From the NCBI GenBank assembly GCA_013399115.1, contig VXAA01003383.1, forward strand, positions 215-64,214: a stretch of 64,000 nt of DNA, in the 5' to 3' direction. Below, piece after piece: positions 25,301-38,685 of the stretch. Position numbers and translations under genes: made by a program. Position 1 is the first letter of the stretch. Each line of letters opens with the position of its first letter. The notes beneath the pieces are model-generated. The model saw only the letters and a program-made list of their open reading frames with translations. It had not been told where the DNA came from and did no database searches. The stretch is from Anseranas semipalmata (taxonomy: Eukaryota; Chordata; Aves; Anseriformes; Anseranatidae).

Positions 25301-28300
25301 TTAGAGATTGAAGGGGCTGGATCCATTTAGTGAATGACAACCTGGATATAAAATTCATTTCTAAACAACAGAAATAGTCTCCACCTGTTGCACCACAATT
25401 TCCTTTAAATATATTGCTCTCTATATTACCCTTGCCTAAAGCATTCTAATAAGGACACAAACATTAATAGCAACAGTGGTGTGTGAATATATAGGTAAAT
25501 GTAAATGCATGAATTCTTGATATGATTTAGTCTTATGTCTTTAATAAATACACAAATATCAGATTATGCTTCTTTTACTTCCCAGGGTAGTGTTAGGTTG
25601 AGCAATTGTACCAGATAGGTAAGGTAAACTGCTGCTTCCACTTCTCAGAAGGCATGTTTGCACATTTAATGGTCTCTGATGTGTCATGTCCATTTCCATG
25701 GACATTCGCATACCTAAGCCTCTGAAAGCAGCCATCAAACAGAAAGCTCTACTTAATCTTAAGGAGATGCCTTTGCCCTCCCTCCTCCATAGTTAGAGCA
25801 GAACATGTACTTTGAATATGCTGGGAGCTTTCAGTTAAGAACTTTGAGCACTGTCTCTCTATGAAGTGGTGCAGGAGGCATAGTGTCAATGTGTTAGGAC
25901 GCAGAGATGAGATCTTGACCTTCCAGGGCTAGGCAGCACCTGAATGATACTTTGAGGGTGAAAAAATTTCTGTGCCTGAGGTGGGTAACAAATATCTCAA
26001 GAATATTTGAGGGTCCGAGCTTTAGTTTGTCGGTATTAATAACTGCAATTTCTTCCTCTTCTGGACTGTGTCTGTAACATTTACCGTATCTGTTTCACTG
26101 TACTTAGGTGTTGAAGTTTTAGTCCACAACAATGAGAGCTAGAAGTGTTTAGCTTAAGTTGGAAATTGAGATTCAAACGAAACCACATGGTTCCTGATCA
26201 ACAAAGTCACAGGTACATTCTTGCTGAGTTTGTGCTCTGACCACAGATATATCTGTAGCTCTATGGTTGGAATCTCTTACAGGCAGGATCTATCAACATT
26301 TATTGGAAAGAGCCAGAATGAAGTAGAGTAAGTTTTGGGGGTTGTTTTGCTGTAGCTGTTGTTGTTGCTTTCATAAAGTTTATTTAAGTTTTCAGCTGGG
26401 GCAAAGAACTATTATATGACGGAAGAGCAACAAAAATTGGACACAAGGTACTCTGAATGGGAAGAAGTTCAATACAACCAAAAATGCTGATATGTACTGG
26501 TGAGTGTAATAGATGGGGAGAAGAGGTACAGTGGTTCTCCTTGTTGTTGGACACCTTTCATGCATTGATCGAGCTGAAAGAACTTAGGTAGGGACCTGGA
26601 TCTAGCCAAATTTCAGTACTTGTCAAACTGGAATTGCTCTGGTTGAATTCAGATGTGTCTGACATTATGTCTACAGTGCTGAACAAGGGCACAGTAGTGT
26701 GATGAGAGATGCTGCGGTGGTAGCTCTAAAACCAGCAGTAGCAAGAGGGTCTGGAGCAGCTGTGGACTCCTGAAAAGAAGCAGCTGTGGGGTGGGAGTTG
26801 AGGTAGGCACAGCACTGGCACTGTCTGCTCTCTAACAGACCTGTCCAAGTGAAACGTGAAAAGAACTTTGTCCCTTTCATGGCTATAGGAGTGTGCAGGG
26901 TCACTGAGGTAAAACTAAGGACTGTGAGGCTGAGTGCTCCCGATTTGCTATTTATGTAAGGATATCATGCTTTTCATATTTAATATGTTGTTCCATTCTC
27001 TCCTAATAAACTGTTCCTTGCTTTGTACATCAGCATGTTATTTGCAGGAGTAGACTTATTGCCTCTTAATGACTCTGAGGAATAACACTTAATTGCCATG
27101 ATTCTAGTTGGGGACTTGAGCTGGTGATGGCTGCATTTGATGATATTTTTTAAGAACCTTTAGGTTGGTGACAGTGTCTGGCAAATGACACTAAAGATCC
27201 CAAGACAGAATGTAAACAGCCACAGTATGAGTACTGACATACTGTCCTCTGAACGACATCCTGTGAGAAGAGAATATTGACAAAGATTATTATTTTTGTG
27301 GAGCAGATTATTTTAATGCCACTATATCAAAGTAATTTAAAGATTTTATTCTGAAATGACTTCCTTTTCCTGAAAGTTTTATGATTTTGCCAAATTATCT
27401 TTCCTATAAGCAATACTATAATATCTTTAGTGTTTGCAATTTTCAAAGTGAAATTTTATTCTGGGAGGTGATTTGTAGTAGTCCCATTTTCTATTCAATA
27501 CATCTGTTGCCATATTTATCAAGGTGATAGCTGCACTTATGAAAGACTAAAACAAATCTTGGGCACTGTGGTTTCTATTAACATTGCAAAACTAGTGAAG
27601 CTGACACAACTATTTGTATCCTCTCTCTTCATGTGCATTTCCTAGAGAATTGCTAACTTTTAAGTGACGGTTGTGATAACAAACTGGAGGATATGGAAGA
27701 GCATAGGTGACACTGAGGGCACAATTTGTTCTGATGACTTTTTATTGCTGTTAACAATTTGCAGACTGGAAAGTAAGCCTGGAGTGATGACCATTAAAAA
27801 CAATAGCGTCTTGTAAATTATGGAGTGAATATGCTCGCACACAACACATGGAGTATTAAGATTTTGTTTTTATCAGCACTTTTTAAAACAGCCCTACATT
27901 ATATAGCCTTGTTTGAAAGCTCTACTTGTAGTAAATCACAGCACATCTAAATAGCTGCCTCAGAAATAAGAATGTTTGGCTGAATTGAGCCAGGATTTGA
28001 ACATACAACTCCAGACAGTAAAAACTGTTGACAATGGCTTGGCATCCAGATATTGTCTTTCATCCAAAGATCTAAAAGAGCTTTCAAAAATGTTTAATTA
28101 CAGCATAATGTGTTTCCATTTTGTATCAAGGATTATCAAAACATAAAAAAAAAAATACAATCATAATTTTCAGATCTCTATTTTTGGGTACTCATGTTCA
28201 TATTATCATTCATGTTATTGATCTAAATATGAGTTTAGATGGCAACTTGCATTCAAGTTTGAAAACAATCCGATTTCCAGGCCCAAAGATGAAAGGGTGA

Positions 28301-31268
28301 ATTTTCTGTGAGCATATAAAATATTTAAAAGCCTAATTTATTTATTTATTCATTCCCACTGACATCTATCCTCTTAAATTTCTTTTGTGCTTTAAATAAT
28401 TTGTCTCTACTTCAGCTTGTAGTCACCAGCTAACATATCCCTATGATGCTTAAGCTAATATTATGCCATCTTTTTCAGAAGCAAATCAACTATTCAACTA
28501 TTAAAGTTATTCAGGCAACATTACAGCAACAATAACGAGGAAGGAAAAAAGGACATAATTCTCTGTTAAGCATGTAACATAGCAGTCCAGGTGTGTACCT
28601 AACAATGTACGTTTCCTCCTAGATTAAGTATTTTAAGTGAGCAAGAGTTCACATCGTGATGGGGAAATGGATTATGAGATACATACCTCTTAATTAAGGT
28701 AACACAGTTTCACTAACACAGCTGGCAGTGGGGTTAGATAACTCATGCTCTATTCTTTCCCTTTTGATACTGTGGACTGATAGAAGTCGAAGATGAACAT
28801 AGTGACCTAAGGGATCTCTCTGCTTTGCCTATGTACTTCATCCAGTTTAAATTTAAGTGCTCTCATGTTAATTTTTTGGCATGTTTCATCCAAAAAGATC
28901 ATGGATTACAGTTTTTAAGCTGTTTCTAAAATTCGGAGACCTATCTCCTGAGTACCTGCTAACTCCCTTAACATTTCCTGTACCTAGAGAAAATACCTGT
29001 GGGAGTTAAAGTTTACCTTCTCCCAGTGGTCCTCAGTTGTCAAAAACCCTGTTAGAACCACAGTCAACTGAGTGATGCACAGAGTGGTCCTGTAGTTACA
29101 CGGCGGCATGCAGAGCTGGAGCTGGCCTCCCTGTTTGTTACTGGATTTGGGGAAATGCAAAGATGGCATAAAGCTATTTTTGTTTCACCCTGTCTGGCCT
29201 TATGCCAAGAACAGCTTGGAGAATCTGGGCATGAGTGGTACAGCAACATTTATTTATGTGTAATTGTTTGTTGCAGCACATAGTTTCTCCTCAGTTAAAT
29301 GTTTAACCTATGGGTTGTAACAGATGCTGAGATTCATTGCTTTCTACTATCTTTATTTTTATTAATAAAGTAATAAAATACTTTTATACATGGATTGTGT
29401 AAATCTTAAAAAGGTAAAAAATAAATCTCCCTTCCACTGCTTACTTAGTTTGTAAAGCTTGTTGGAGTCCTGACATCTGTTTAACACGGTGCATGTTTAC
29501 AGTGCAACTTAAATGGTTTAGAATAATCATTACACATAAAAATATACAGATTTCCTCACTCAGAACAAAATCCATAACTACATCAAAAGGCAAGTCTTAT
29601 CCTGACTCTTACTCAGTATACCTCTATTTTTCCTCTATGACTGAAGAAACAGAATGATCTAGTGGTTCTTCTGTAGACTGTTAAATGGACTGTCCTACAA
29701 CCACTTCTTCCAAAAAATTCTGCATGCTCCATGATGCTACAGTGATACATACAAAAAAAACAGCTGCCTGATATGATATTATTATAGGAATACTGTATGA
29801 CTGTATAAATAAAATATTGCATGATAATTCAAATCTCAACTAGTTGAAAAATGAAACAATAGACAAATAGAGCTGTACAAACTTTAGCTCATGCTATAGG
29901 GCTGAGCTAGTTAATTCTCCAGCTCAGTTCTAGTTCAGGTGCCACCATGACAGAAGTTATTTCAGCTCATTTAAAAAAAAGGCAAAATAATCATTCAGGT
30001 TCAGCTCTGATTTGAGGAAAAGCTCCTGCTCCTGCATCCTGGTTCCAGGATGATTTAATCACACTTAAGTAATCAAATCATTATTAATTGAATATAAGTA
30101 AAATTGATAGCAGATTCTGAAATTTTAATTAACTTGACACAGATTTAATACTCGTTCAGAAATTTTTATCAGGAATAAATTTCCTTTGTTGTTCTTCATT
30201 TATTATTCACTATTCCATAGCCTTAAAATATTAGAAATTAGAAAGCATGTACACAACTGTTGGATCCTTTTAAGGTTAAATGATATCAAGAGAAAGAAGA
30301 TTGCTCAAATGTTATTTGTCTGAACAACTCTTTTGCACTCACAAAGTAGAATAGAGTTTGAACCAGACATGCTACTTCAGCTTTGTCCCTACCTGTCTTT
30401 TGAGCATTTCAGGTATTCTGAATATTGTAAAAACCTGGTATTAAAAAAGTAAAAATAAAAATAAAGTATTTGAAATATCTGTACATATAATAATCAAATG
30501 AATGCATTACATTGAATTTGGCTTTGAAAAATACTTTAGAGATTATGCCAACTGACACTGCAAGGCTTGAGTGACAGAGATTGAACTCTCTTTTCAAAAG
30601 TGACTCCAGGTCAGGCTTTTCAAGCCGTCAGAGAATTCTTGCTCTCTGGTGAGCAAAGCAACACTAAATTTTGTATGGTTAACTGCTCATCAAATTTTAT
30701 ATCCTGAATTATAGATTTCCTACACAGCATATTAAAGACCTGATAAAAGATTTGCAGAAAGCAGGTAAATTGGGAGCTACATAGGTTGCCATGGAATAAG
30801 ATGGGCCGTAAAGGGACTGGGATGCTCCTCCTCTCTCCTGAAATTCAAGCTGTGTGCTCTTTTAATCTACCTCCTGGTACTGTGCATTTTTCTCACTAGG
30901 CCCCTGAATTTCCTATTGTCACACCTTTTCCATATTGGTAAATTTGGTTCAGTCCTCTTGCTGTGTGGTCTGACAAGTGGCAGAGCATGTTTGAAGTTCA
31001 TGCTCTGCAAGTGAGAGATGTGTTCTTCAGCCTACTTTAAAAGCCCAGCTTCAGAGACTTCAGCTGGGGATCTGAGCAGTTCATCAGCTTGTCTGGGTGT
31101 GTTCATGAGCAAAATGGTAGGTTCTTATAGTCCTATGTGAACAGGGAAAAGGGATAGAGGTGTTTTCGGTGATACTCATCTGAAGGACAAATGATGGAAG
31201 GATTTGACAGAGAAAATGAAATTATTTAAATCAAATCATGGAAACATATAAGAGTTGTATTGAGAAAG

Positions 31269-31301
31269 TTTTTGTTTTGTTTTGTTTTGTTTTGTTTTGT
31301 T
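31269..31301 (+). repeat. (TTTTG)n microsatellite
   Basis: About six TTTTG units are followed by a TTG-rich segment and a T run to 31324. This is simple sequence in the presumed intron 1. Confidence 0.92.
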
Positions 31302-34300
31302 GTTGGGTTTTGTTTTTTTTTTTTGCAAATACACGGTACAATTTGGGATCAAAAAAAGAGGACCTGCTTCACAACTGAATGACAATAGTCTCAAGTTTGA
31401 GTGGTTCAGTTGGTATACAGGATGGCCCAGTTCAAGTCTTTCAGCCATGTCAGCACCAAGCAGAGATAGCTGATCTCCAGAAGATGTGCATTGTGGCCAA
31501 ATGCCCACCTCTTCAATGTCCGTAGTTGTCCTGAGAAATGTTTCTGACATTCCTGGCTTAAAATTCAGAAAGGTCTTATAATTCTTCTTATGCAGAACAG
31601 AAAAATATCTTAAGTTCTGCCAGCATTCACTACATGGGGAATTTTTTTTTTTGACATAATATTGTTATAGGGGTGGCTGTCTTGTGGCTTTGAAACTGAA
31701 TGACACCTACATGGTAAATAAATACTTCATGGAGGTGTAAGCCAAACTACCACTGCTTTTCAGCAAGACTTAGGTTCTCCAGGGAGAGGTTGTTAGATCT
31801 AATTAATACCTAAACATTTGATTAGGAACTTACTGGTCTTTTCAAATGTGCCTAATCATCTAGCTCTTTCTGGCTTCAGTTCCCAAGTCTGAAGACCCAG
31901 TTCTGGAGTGACCATCGAAATGTCAAGTGACTGTGGTGTGACATAAACAATTAGTATTTTTTTGATTAAACTGTAGTCCAATGTGTTCTCTCACACTGAA
32001 TCTCCAGTTCTTAGTTTCAGTTATTATTTCATTTCCTATCATTATCAAAGACTGTAACTGTTTATTCAGTAACCTTTTTTTTTTTTTGGAGTTGTTTCAG
32101 ATATAGGTCTACGTTTTACAGAAGATGTTCTGGCTTAGGGAAAGCTGTACTACCTGCAATTATTGGTCCATTTCAATGCATGTCAAATGCATTAATAGTA
32201 AAAAGTGTTTAAACAGATGCCTCTCTCAAGACCAGAACTTCTGAAGGTGATGGACCTGTGTAACTATACAAGTTTGGCACCTGTATTCTTGAAAATGAGA
32301 TGTCAGAATTTACCCTAAAAACTGTGTTGTTTTGAAGATGCATATAAGGCCTAATTTGCATATCTTTACAGGGCTTACATGATGCAAACTTTATCCAACA
32401 TGGCTAGATCCCAGAAGACACAGCATAGGTGATAGTCTTAGTAACGAGGACAAACCCAGGAACACCATATTGACAGGAAGACAAAGACACAGTGTTTCAC
32501 TGATAGGTTTACATGATTCTAAATACATAAATACATTAATTAAACATTTGATTCTAAAACATTATTTATGTTTATAAACTATAAATTCAGAAATATTATT
32601 GACACAAATATATAAATAAGAACTGTGATAGTATCTAATGGATAGCTCTTGACAGAAGATATGGTGACAAACAAACATGGTAAGGACAACTGAGTTAAAA
32701 AATGGCTTACCTTTGAAATAGAGAAAAGAACAGCTGAACTTGCGTTTCTGGATTTCAGCATACTGTTCCTTATTTTTTGTCTCCTAAGTACAGTTTCAGA
32801 ATTCTCTCTTCCTGATGGTCTTGATGTGTCCATAACAATATATTTGGGGACACTTTCCCATCTCTGTCCTGCAGCCAGGATAGACAGAAAAAGCAGTACA
32901 CAGTGGATATACATGTCAACTGGTGGAAAACTTAAGCACCAGAGAAAATTTATCAACCTGAGAATACAGCAGGCTTACAAAAGTAATTTTTTTTAAGAAA
33001 AGTAATGACAAATAATCATAGCAATAAGAATATTCATTGGTAATGATGAAACTTACTGGTAGAAATATGAAGTCTTTTTGCATCAATACTTCAACAACTT
33101 AAAACTGTTGAAGATGAAGGTGGGACTTGAGGTGGGAGGTTAATTATCATAGCTCAGATTATCTTGTTCTGAAACTACCAACGATGATTTCTGCTGAAGA
33201 GAGGATCCAGGCAAGTTATGTAGAGGTGTGGATCTATTTTTTTCTGTGTCTTTAAATAAATCTTTGTGCTCTTAATGGGTGTATGATAATCAAAATAACG
33301 TGCTTTTATAATATTCCCCTCTTATTACTCTATCTCTAAGATAATATTCCTAAGATAATGGGAAACTTTTCTGTCTCTCCCGAAAGCCCTTTGTGGCTTC
33401 CTATAAACTCTGAAGACACTTACTGTCCCTTGATACTGATGTTCCAGACAGACCTATTAGTGCTGAGTCTCCAGACACAGAAATTGAATTTACAGGCTCA
33501 TTGTTTACAGGCTTCAAAGAGCTGAAGGAGTGGAGAGAGTCTGGCATGGAATGGTATAGTTCTCCTGATTTCACTTTACAGAAATCAAATAAACATTTAC
33601 AAATATAATCATGAAAACATTTTTTTTTTTTAAATTAGGTGTATAAGCATTAGCTGTTCATTATATCCTTCCACTTGCACATAGTGGGGAAGAACCATTT
33701 GTCTTCCAAGAGTGTGGAGGCAAGACTTCTTTTAATGTTTATAAGGAAGTATTGGATCCTTGGAGAGAAACTATGAGAGGTGTATACAGTATTATTATCA
33801 TAATAAGATATATATAATAATATTCTCTTCCTTTATTTTACTGAGAAACAATGATTCAGTCTCAGCATTCTCCATCCTCCACAAAAAAGGTCAAAGTTAA
33901 TTGTCATCTCTCTATTTACTGTCTTGGGAAGCAGAGGTTTCTTTTGCTGCATCCAATACACAAGGAGTAAATGACTGAGCAAGAAATCAAGCTGTCAAGA
34001 AATAAGGCATATACAGTGAACACTGGAAATCTTACTGATGCAGTGTAGCTCCCACTACTGTTTTCTTAGCCGTGTTTTTGTTGCTGATGTGTTGAGCTCA
34101 GAAAGAGGTTATAAATGCTAATGTTAGTTTTGTGTTCTCCTTGATTCCTCGCAGAAGGACCAACAGGGGGGTGTTTTGTTTTGTTTGAAATTGTTTCCTT
34201 CAGCTTTGCAAATATCGAGAGAGACTAGTATGCTATCTTCTGAAGATTTAGGAGTAGTCTTGACAGTTAATAATTAAAAGGTGATTGCACTCAGTCTTTA

Positions 34301-36559
34301 GCAAGGCTTTTTAACAATGTTTTCAGACATAATTAATTTAAAAATGGGGGGGAGGGGGTAACTATTTGATTAAAATTAGCTGCTCTGAGTCACTTTATAA
34401 ATGTTTGTTGCCTTGACTATTGTGCTGATACTTTTTCACTGTCTGTCTGGTATTTTCACAGAGTTTTCCAGATTACAGAAATGTAGATTTGCTCAAGTGT
34501 GTTTCTGTGGTACATCTTAGGTCTCTCTTTTCAACAGTGGGAAGGCAGATTATATGACCATTTTTTCCATTGACAGATCAATTTTAAGATTATTTCCCTT
34601 TGCTTTGTATCACATTAACTCTTTTAGCTGACTACAGACCTGGTAGGCGTGGGTTTAGCAAAGGCACATTTTGAGTATTGAATCTGGATAGTTAAAAAGA
34701 GAAGAAAATAGTACATCACTTTATTGAGAAGCCTCAGGAGGGTGAGAAAATGAGTTTTCAGGTGCAGCATTTGCACTTCCCGTTGTAAGTGTGGGTAGCT
34801 CTCTTAAAAGTGAGCTATCAATGAAATGACCTCTTGCTAGTCTATATTTATTCTTCTGTTGAGGCTTTGTCTTTGTTCTATTCAGTTTGTAAGTCAAAAC
34901 AAAATATCGCACTATTGCTAACACTGCAAGTTTAGCCTACTATCTGAAAATCAAGCTGGGCTTGTTCTGCTTCACTACAGTAGCACCCACAGCACAAGCA
35001 CTCTGGATCTGGAATTTATCAGGGTTTTTTGTTTATGTTCAAGACAAGTATACATGTGACCTAGACTTCAACTTTTACAGTGCTGACACTATAGGAAACA
35101 CTTCTCTTGTCAGTAAGTTGATATGTCAACACCAGTAGTTACAACAGTTATAACTATTGGCAACTTTTTTCATTGTTTTTCTGGTAACGTTTTTAAATAT
35201 TTTAAGATGGCTGCCTAAACAGCTGAAACATGACAGCTCTGCTAAGAAGTGAGTTAATTCCTCAACAGCCAAAGTATAGATAATCTGCAGTATAATCTAG
35301 TATCACATTGTTCTAATTTCATGACAGTGACATGTGTGGCACATACACTCTATATACGTATTGGCATTCAAAAACATGTTATGCCCTGAGGAGCTTGCAG
35401 CAAAAGTATCATGAGACATATAACATTACATGTACCCTTCCTTTATCCAGATACTATGCATGTCCTTTGCCCCACATATAATAACGATAAACAAGGCTGT
35501 GATTGCATCCCCTGAAAAAAATATCTTATTTTTTGAAGATCTTGTAAATCTATCAAATCTCTGGGTTTAAGTTTGTTGTTTGCATCTCTCCATGGAAGTC
35601 TAGGGAGATAAGAAGAGAAAACAGTGACTTAGCTGCACTTGGGATTCTCGCCAGTCTTTGTGGGATGGAAAATTCCTTCCTAATTCCATATCTGACTTTA
35701 AATTTGACCCTCAGCGTGTGAGCAAGATAGACCAACACACGCACTTCAGAAAAAAAAAAGATCCTTTGTGTCCTAGCAGGACATTGGTGCAACTTTTCCA
35801 AGGTCCCAGTCTGGCTGCTGCCGATCAATGAATCCTTGTCTTCCCGCAAGCATCCTAGAGTGTACGGGTAAATTGGGCATCAGAAAAAAAGAACTGTTCT
35901 CTACCTCCTGCAGGCTGTCAACAGAAACCTTGAAACATGAGGTTTGGTTGTAAAGTTCATCTCAATGCAGAGCTACCAGAAAGATGAGTATATTGAGCAC
36001 ATTTCTGAAAGCCACTGGCACCCATGGGAGAGTTGTAGTTTACATATTCCAACATTAGTGATCATTTATATATGAAAATTGCATTCTTCACTGCTAGCTT
36101 TTGTGTCCTTCCCAGTTTTTAACAAAACCGGTTTTATTTTGCTATCTAGATGGTTAACTAAAAAATATTGAGTAGATTCAGAATGAGACTGATCCCTAAA
36201 TGATCTCTGTAGAAATGACTCCACACATTGATATAATCCCTTTAACAAAACCTTTGAGATTTCTCCATAAACTAGTTTTGAATCTCTCATTTAATTGCAA
36301 TTTTCAAATTTGTACTCTTATATGCCTTGGAGAAGTCCATGTGGTACTCTACACAGTTGCTTTTACCAAGTCAACTTCTCATAATAAGAACAGATGAGAG
36401 GAGGTGGGGGACACAAGACAATTCACGTTAATTTTAGTTTATCCTTACTTATTTTTAGAAAGAATGCTAACTTAACTCATTTCATTCTTGTATCCACATT
36501 GATATTGGGGTACAATGCCTAAAATTTCCTGGGCATTCCTTCTTTAGTAGTTATTTAAT

Positions 36560-37150
36560 ACCTAGATACATTTGCAGTTCTCTGGCCCTTTGGAATTTTC
36601 CCCGTTTTCCATGAGATGTTCAGTATCAACATCAGTGGTTCGAAGAACTCCTCATTCAGTTTATGTAAGACTCCAGGCCTCCAGGCCTGTTGATTTCAAA
36701 ACATTTAATTTTAGCAGATCTCGTCTCACATCTCTTTTTATTACCTACAGTGAATTTTGTTGGGCTGATGTAATATGGGATGATACATTCTCTAGCTTTA
36801 TTCCAAGGACAATTTTGTCCTTGTGCAAAGGACAAAATGTTTATTGGATATTTCCGCCTTTTTTGGATTGTCATTTATATTTTTATCATCCACACCTAGC
36901 AATGGGCTCATGGCCAGTCTGAAGCTTTTTCTAGTATTTATAAAAATATCTTTTTTCTGTCTTAAACTCTGTTAACTATTAGTATTTCCTTGATTTTATT
37001 ATGTTCCCTTGTGAGTTCCCTGCGTATTTTATCTTATAAATTGTTATCAACATTTACTTTCCCCTTTCTTCCATGCTGCAGATAAGTGAGTTCTACTATG
37101 TTTTTTTGCCATCTTCTAGCCCAGACAGTTTCTGGTTTAGTATAAATATT
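36560..37150. repeat. Possible ancient interspersed repeat, unclassified
   Basis: The segment is T-rich, with a texture resembling antisense remnants of very old LINEs (strings of short Phe/Ile/Ser-rich openings, for example 36572-36922). I cannot align it to a specific family by eye. It may equally be unique intronic DNA. Confidence 0.25.
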
Positions 37151-38230
37151 TTTGTGCTTAGAAGTGCATTTTTGGCCTGTGATTGGATAGGCTTAACACT
37201 TTATTTCACTTTTCCCATTTAATTTTACACTACCAGTCAATTAGGCTAACAATTGTTCTAAACTTTAGAAGTTTGTCCTGTTTAAAGCTCCAAGTCTATG
37301 TTTTGGAACCAATCCTCTACTACTGATGGATGCCACATTCTGCTTGCACAGGGTGACTGTAACCATACCACCATTATTAGTACCTAGGCAGTTGTCAGTT
37401 CAAGGCAAGCAGTTAAATCTTCTAGTCCATCAGAACCATATCTGTGGCTGGGCTATTCTAGCTTTGGTAGGGAAGCGTCTGCATTACCATGGGAGCCCTG
37501 GGAAACTTAGCACTTCCCCGATGCCACAGTTTATTTCAAGTTAGCAAGGAAATTGTAATAGGAAGGAAACCATAATAATAAGGAAAGCTTTAACTCAGGA
37601 GATGAGTAAAAAGCCATTAGGAATGATTCCAGCAAGATTCCAAAAGGAAGCATGAGGTGCTGAAAATCCTTTTTTTTTTTTTTTTTGGTCCTACTTGCTG
37701 CTCATTCTTGCTCTGTGTTTGCTGTTGGAATGTTTATAGGGCAGTACTGTAAAGAAGAGCACCAAAAATCATGCAAATTTCCAAACTGTCATCAATGAAG
37801 ATGCGTTCTGATTTACAGCAGGATCCCTTGGAGGCTGTGTCAACCAAACATCTGTTCTTGGAAGTTTCAATACTAGACTGAACACAGAGTAGAACATTAT
37901 ATTTCGTACCAGTCCCCAGGGCAGAGAAGCAAAATGGATCTAGGTTGTCCTGCACACAGTGGCAAGTATAGCTTCCATGCGCCCTTTTGTTACTGCTGTG
38001 CTATACGAGCATTCTGAGCTTCAGCTTACGGCTCCACTTTGAGATACTAAAGGGCTCTCCCTCAGAGAGAAAAGGGAGGGAAAAAAAAAGACAGTTAGAT
38101 ACCTGGGGTCTTGCTGGGGATGAGGAGAGTCCACAATAAAGTGATAAGAAGCAAAGGCTATCCTTTTCACTACAAAGCACACTTCAGGTTTATCTTTGGG
38201 TGAAGGAGAACACGATTCATTCCCTGGTCC

Positions 38231-38685
38231 CTTTCCTTTCCTTTCCTTTCCTTTCCTTTCCTTTCCTTTCCTTTCCTTTCCTTTCCTTTCCTTTCCTTTC
38301 CTTTCCTTTCCTTTCCTTTCCTTTCCTTTCCTTTCCTTTCCTTTCCTTTCCTTTCCTTTCCTTTCCTTTCCTTTCCTTTCCTTTCCTTTCCTTTCCTTTC
38401 CTTTCCTTTCCTTTCCTTTCCTTTCCTTTCCTTTCCTTTCCTTTCCTTTCCTTTCCTTTCCTTTCCTTTCCTTTCCTTTCCTTTCCTTTCCTTTCCTTTC
38501 CTTTCCTTTCCTTTCCTTTCCTTTCCTTTCCTTTCCTTTCCTTTCCTTTCCTTTCCTTTCCTTTCCTTTCCTTTCCTTTCCTTTCCTTTCCTTTCCTTTC
38601 CTTTCCTTTCCTTTCCTTTCCTTTCCTTTTCTTTTCTTTTCTTTTCTTTTCTTTTCTTTTCTTTTCTTTTCTTTTCTTTTCTTTT
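38231..38685 (-). repeat. Compound (CTTTC)79(CTTTT)12 microsatellite; purine motif on - strand
   Basis: On the + strand, 79 CTTTC units (38231-38625) run directly into 12 CTTTT units (38626-38685). On the - strand this reads (AAAAG)12 then (GAAAG)79, the AAAAG and AAAGG motif classes. It is the same motif as the 11.8 kb tract but inverted. In a CASR pre-mRNA it would be a 455-nt pure pyrimidine stretch. The long ORFs covering it on both strands (38021-38743 and 38196-38760) are repeat artefacts. Confidence 0.99.

Larger units (their letters stand above)
19391..38230 (+). other. CASR: Probable CASR intron 1, proximal part
   Basis: This is about 19 kb of AT-rich sequence with no supported exon on either strand. 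I recognise no CR1 copy here. Visible structure is limited to T- or A-runs, a (TTTTG)n array at 31.27 kb, a G-rich run near 34.35 kb, and a possible old repeat at 36.56-37.15 kb. Intron status depends on the CpG island being the CASR promoter. Confidence 0.5.
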
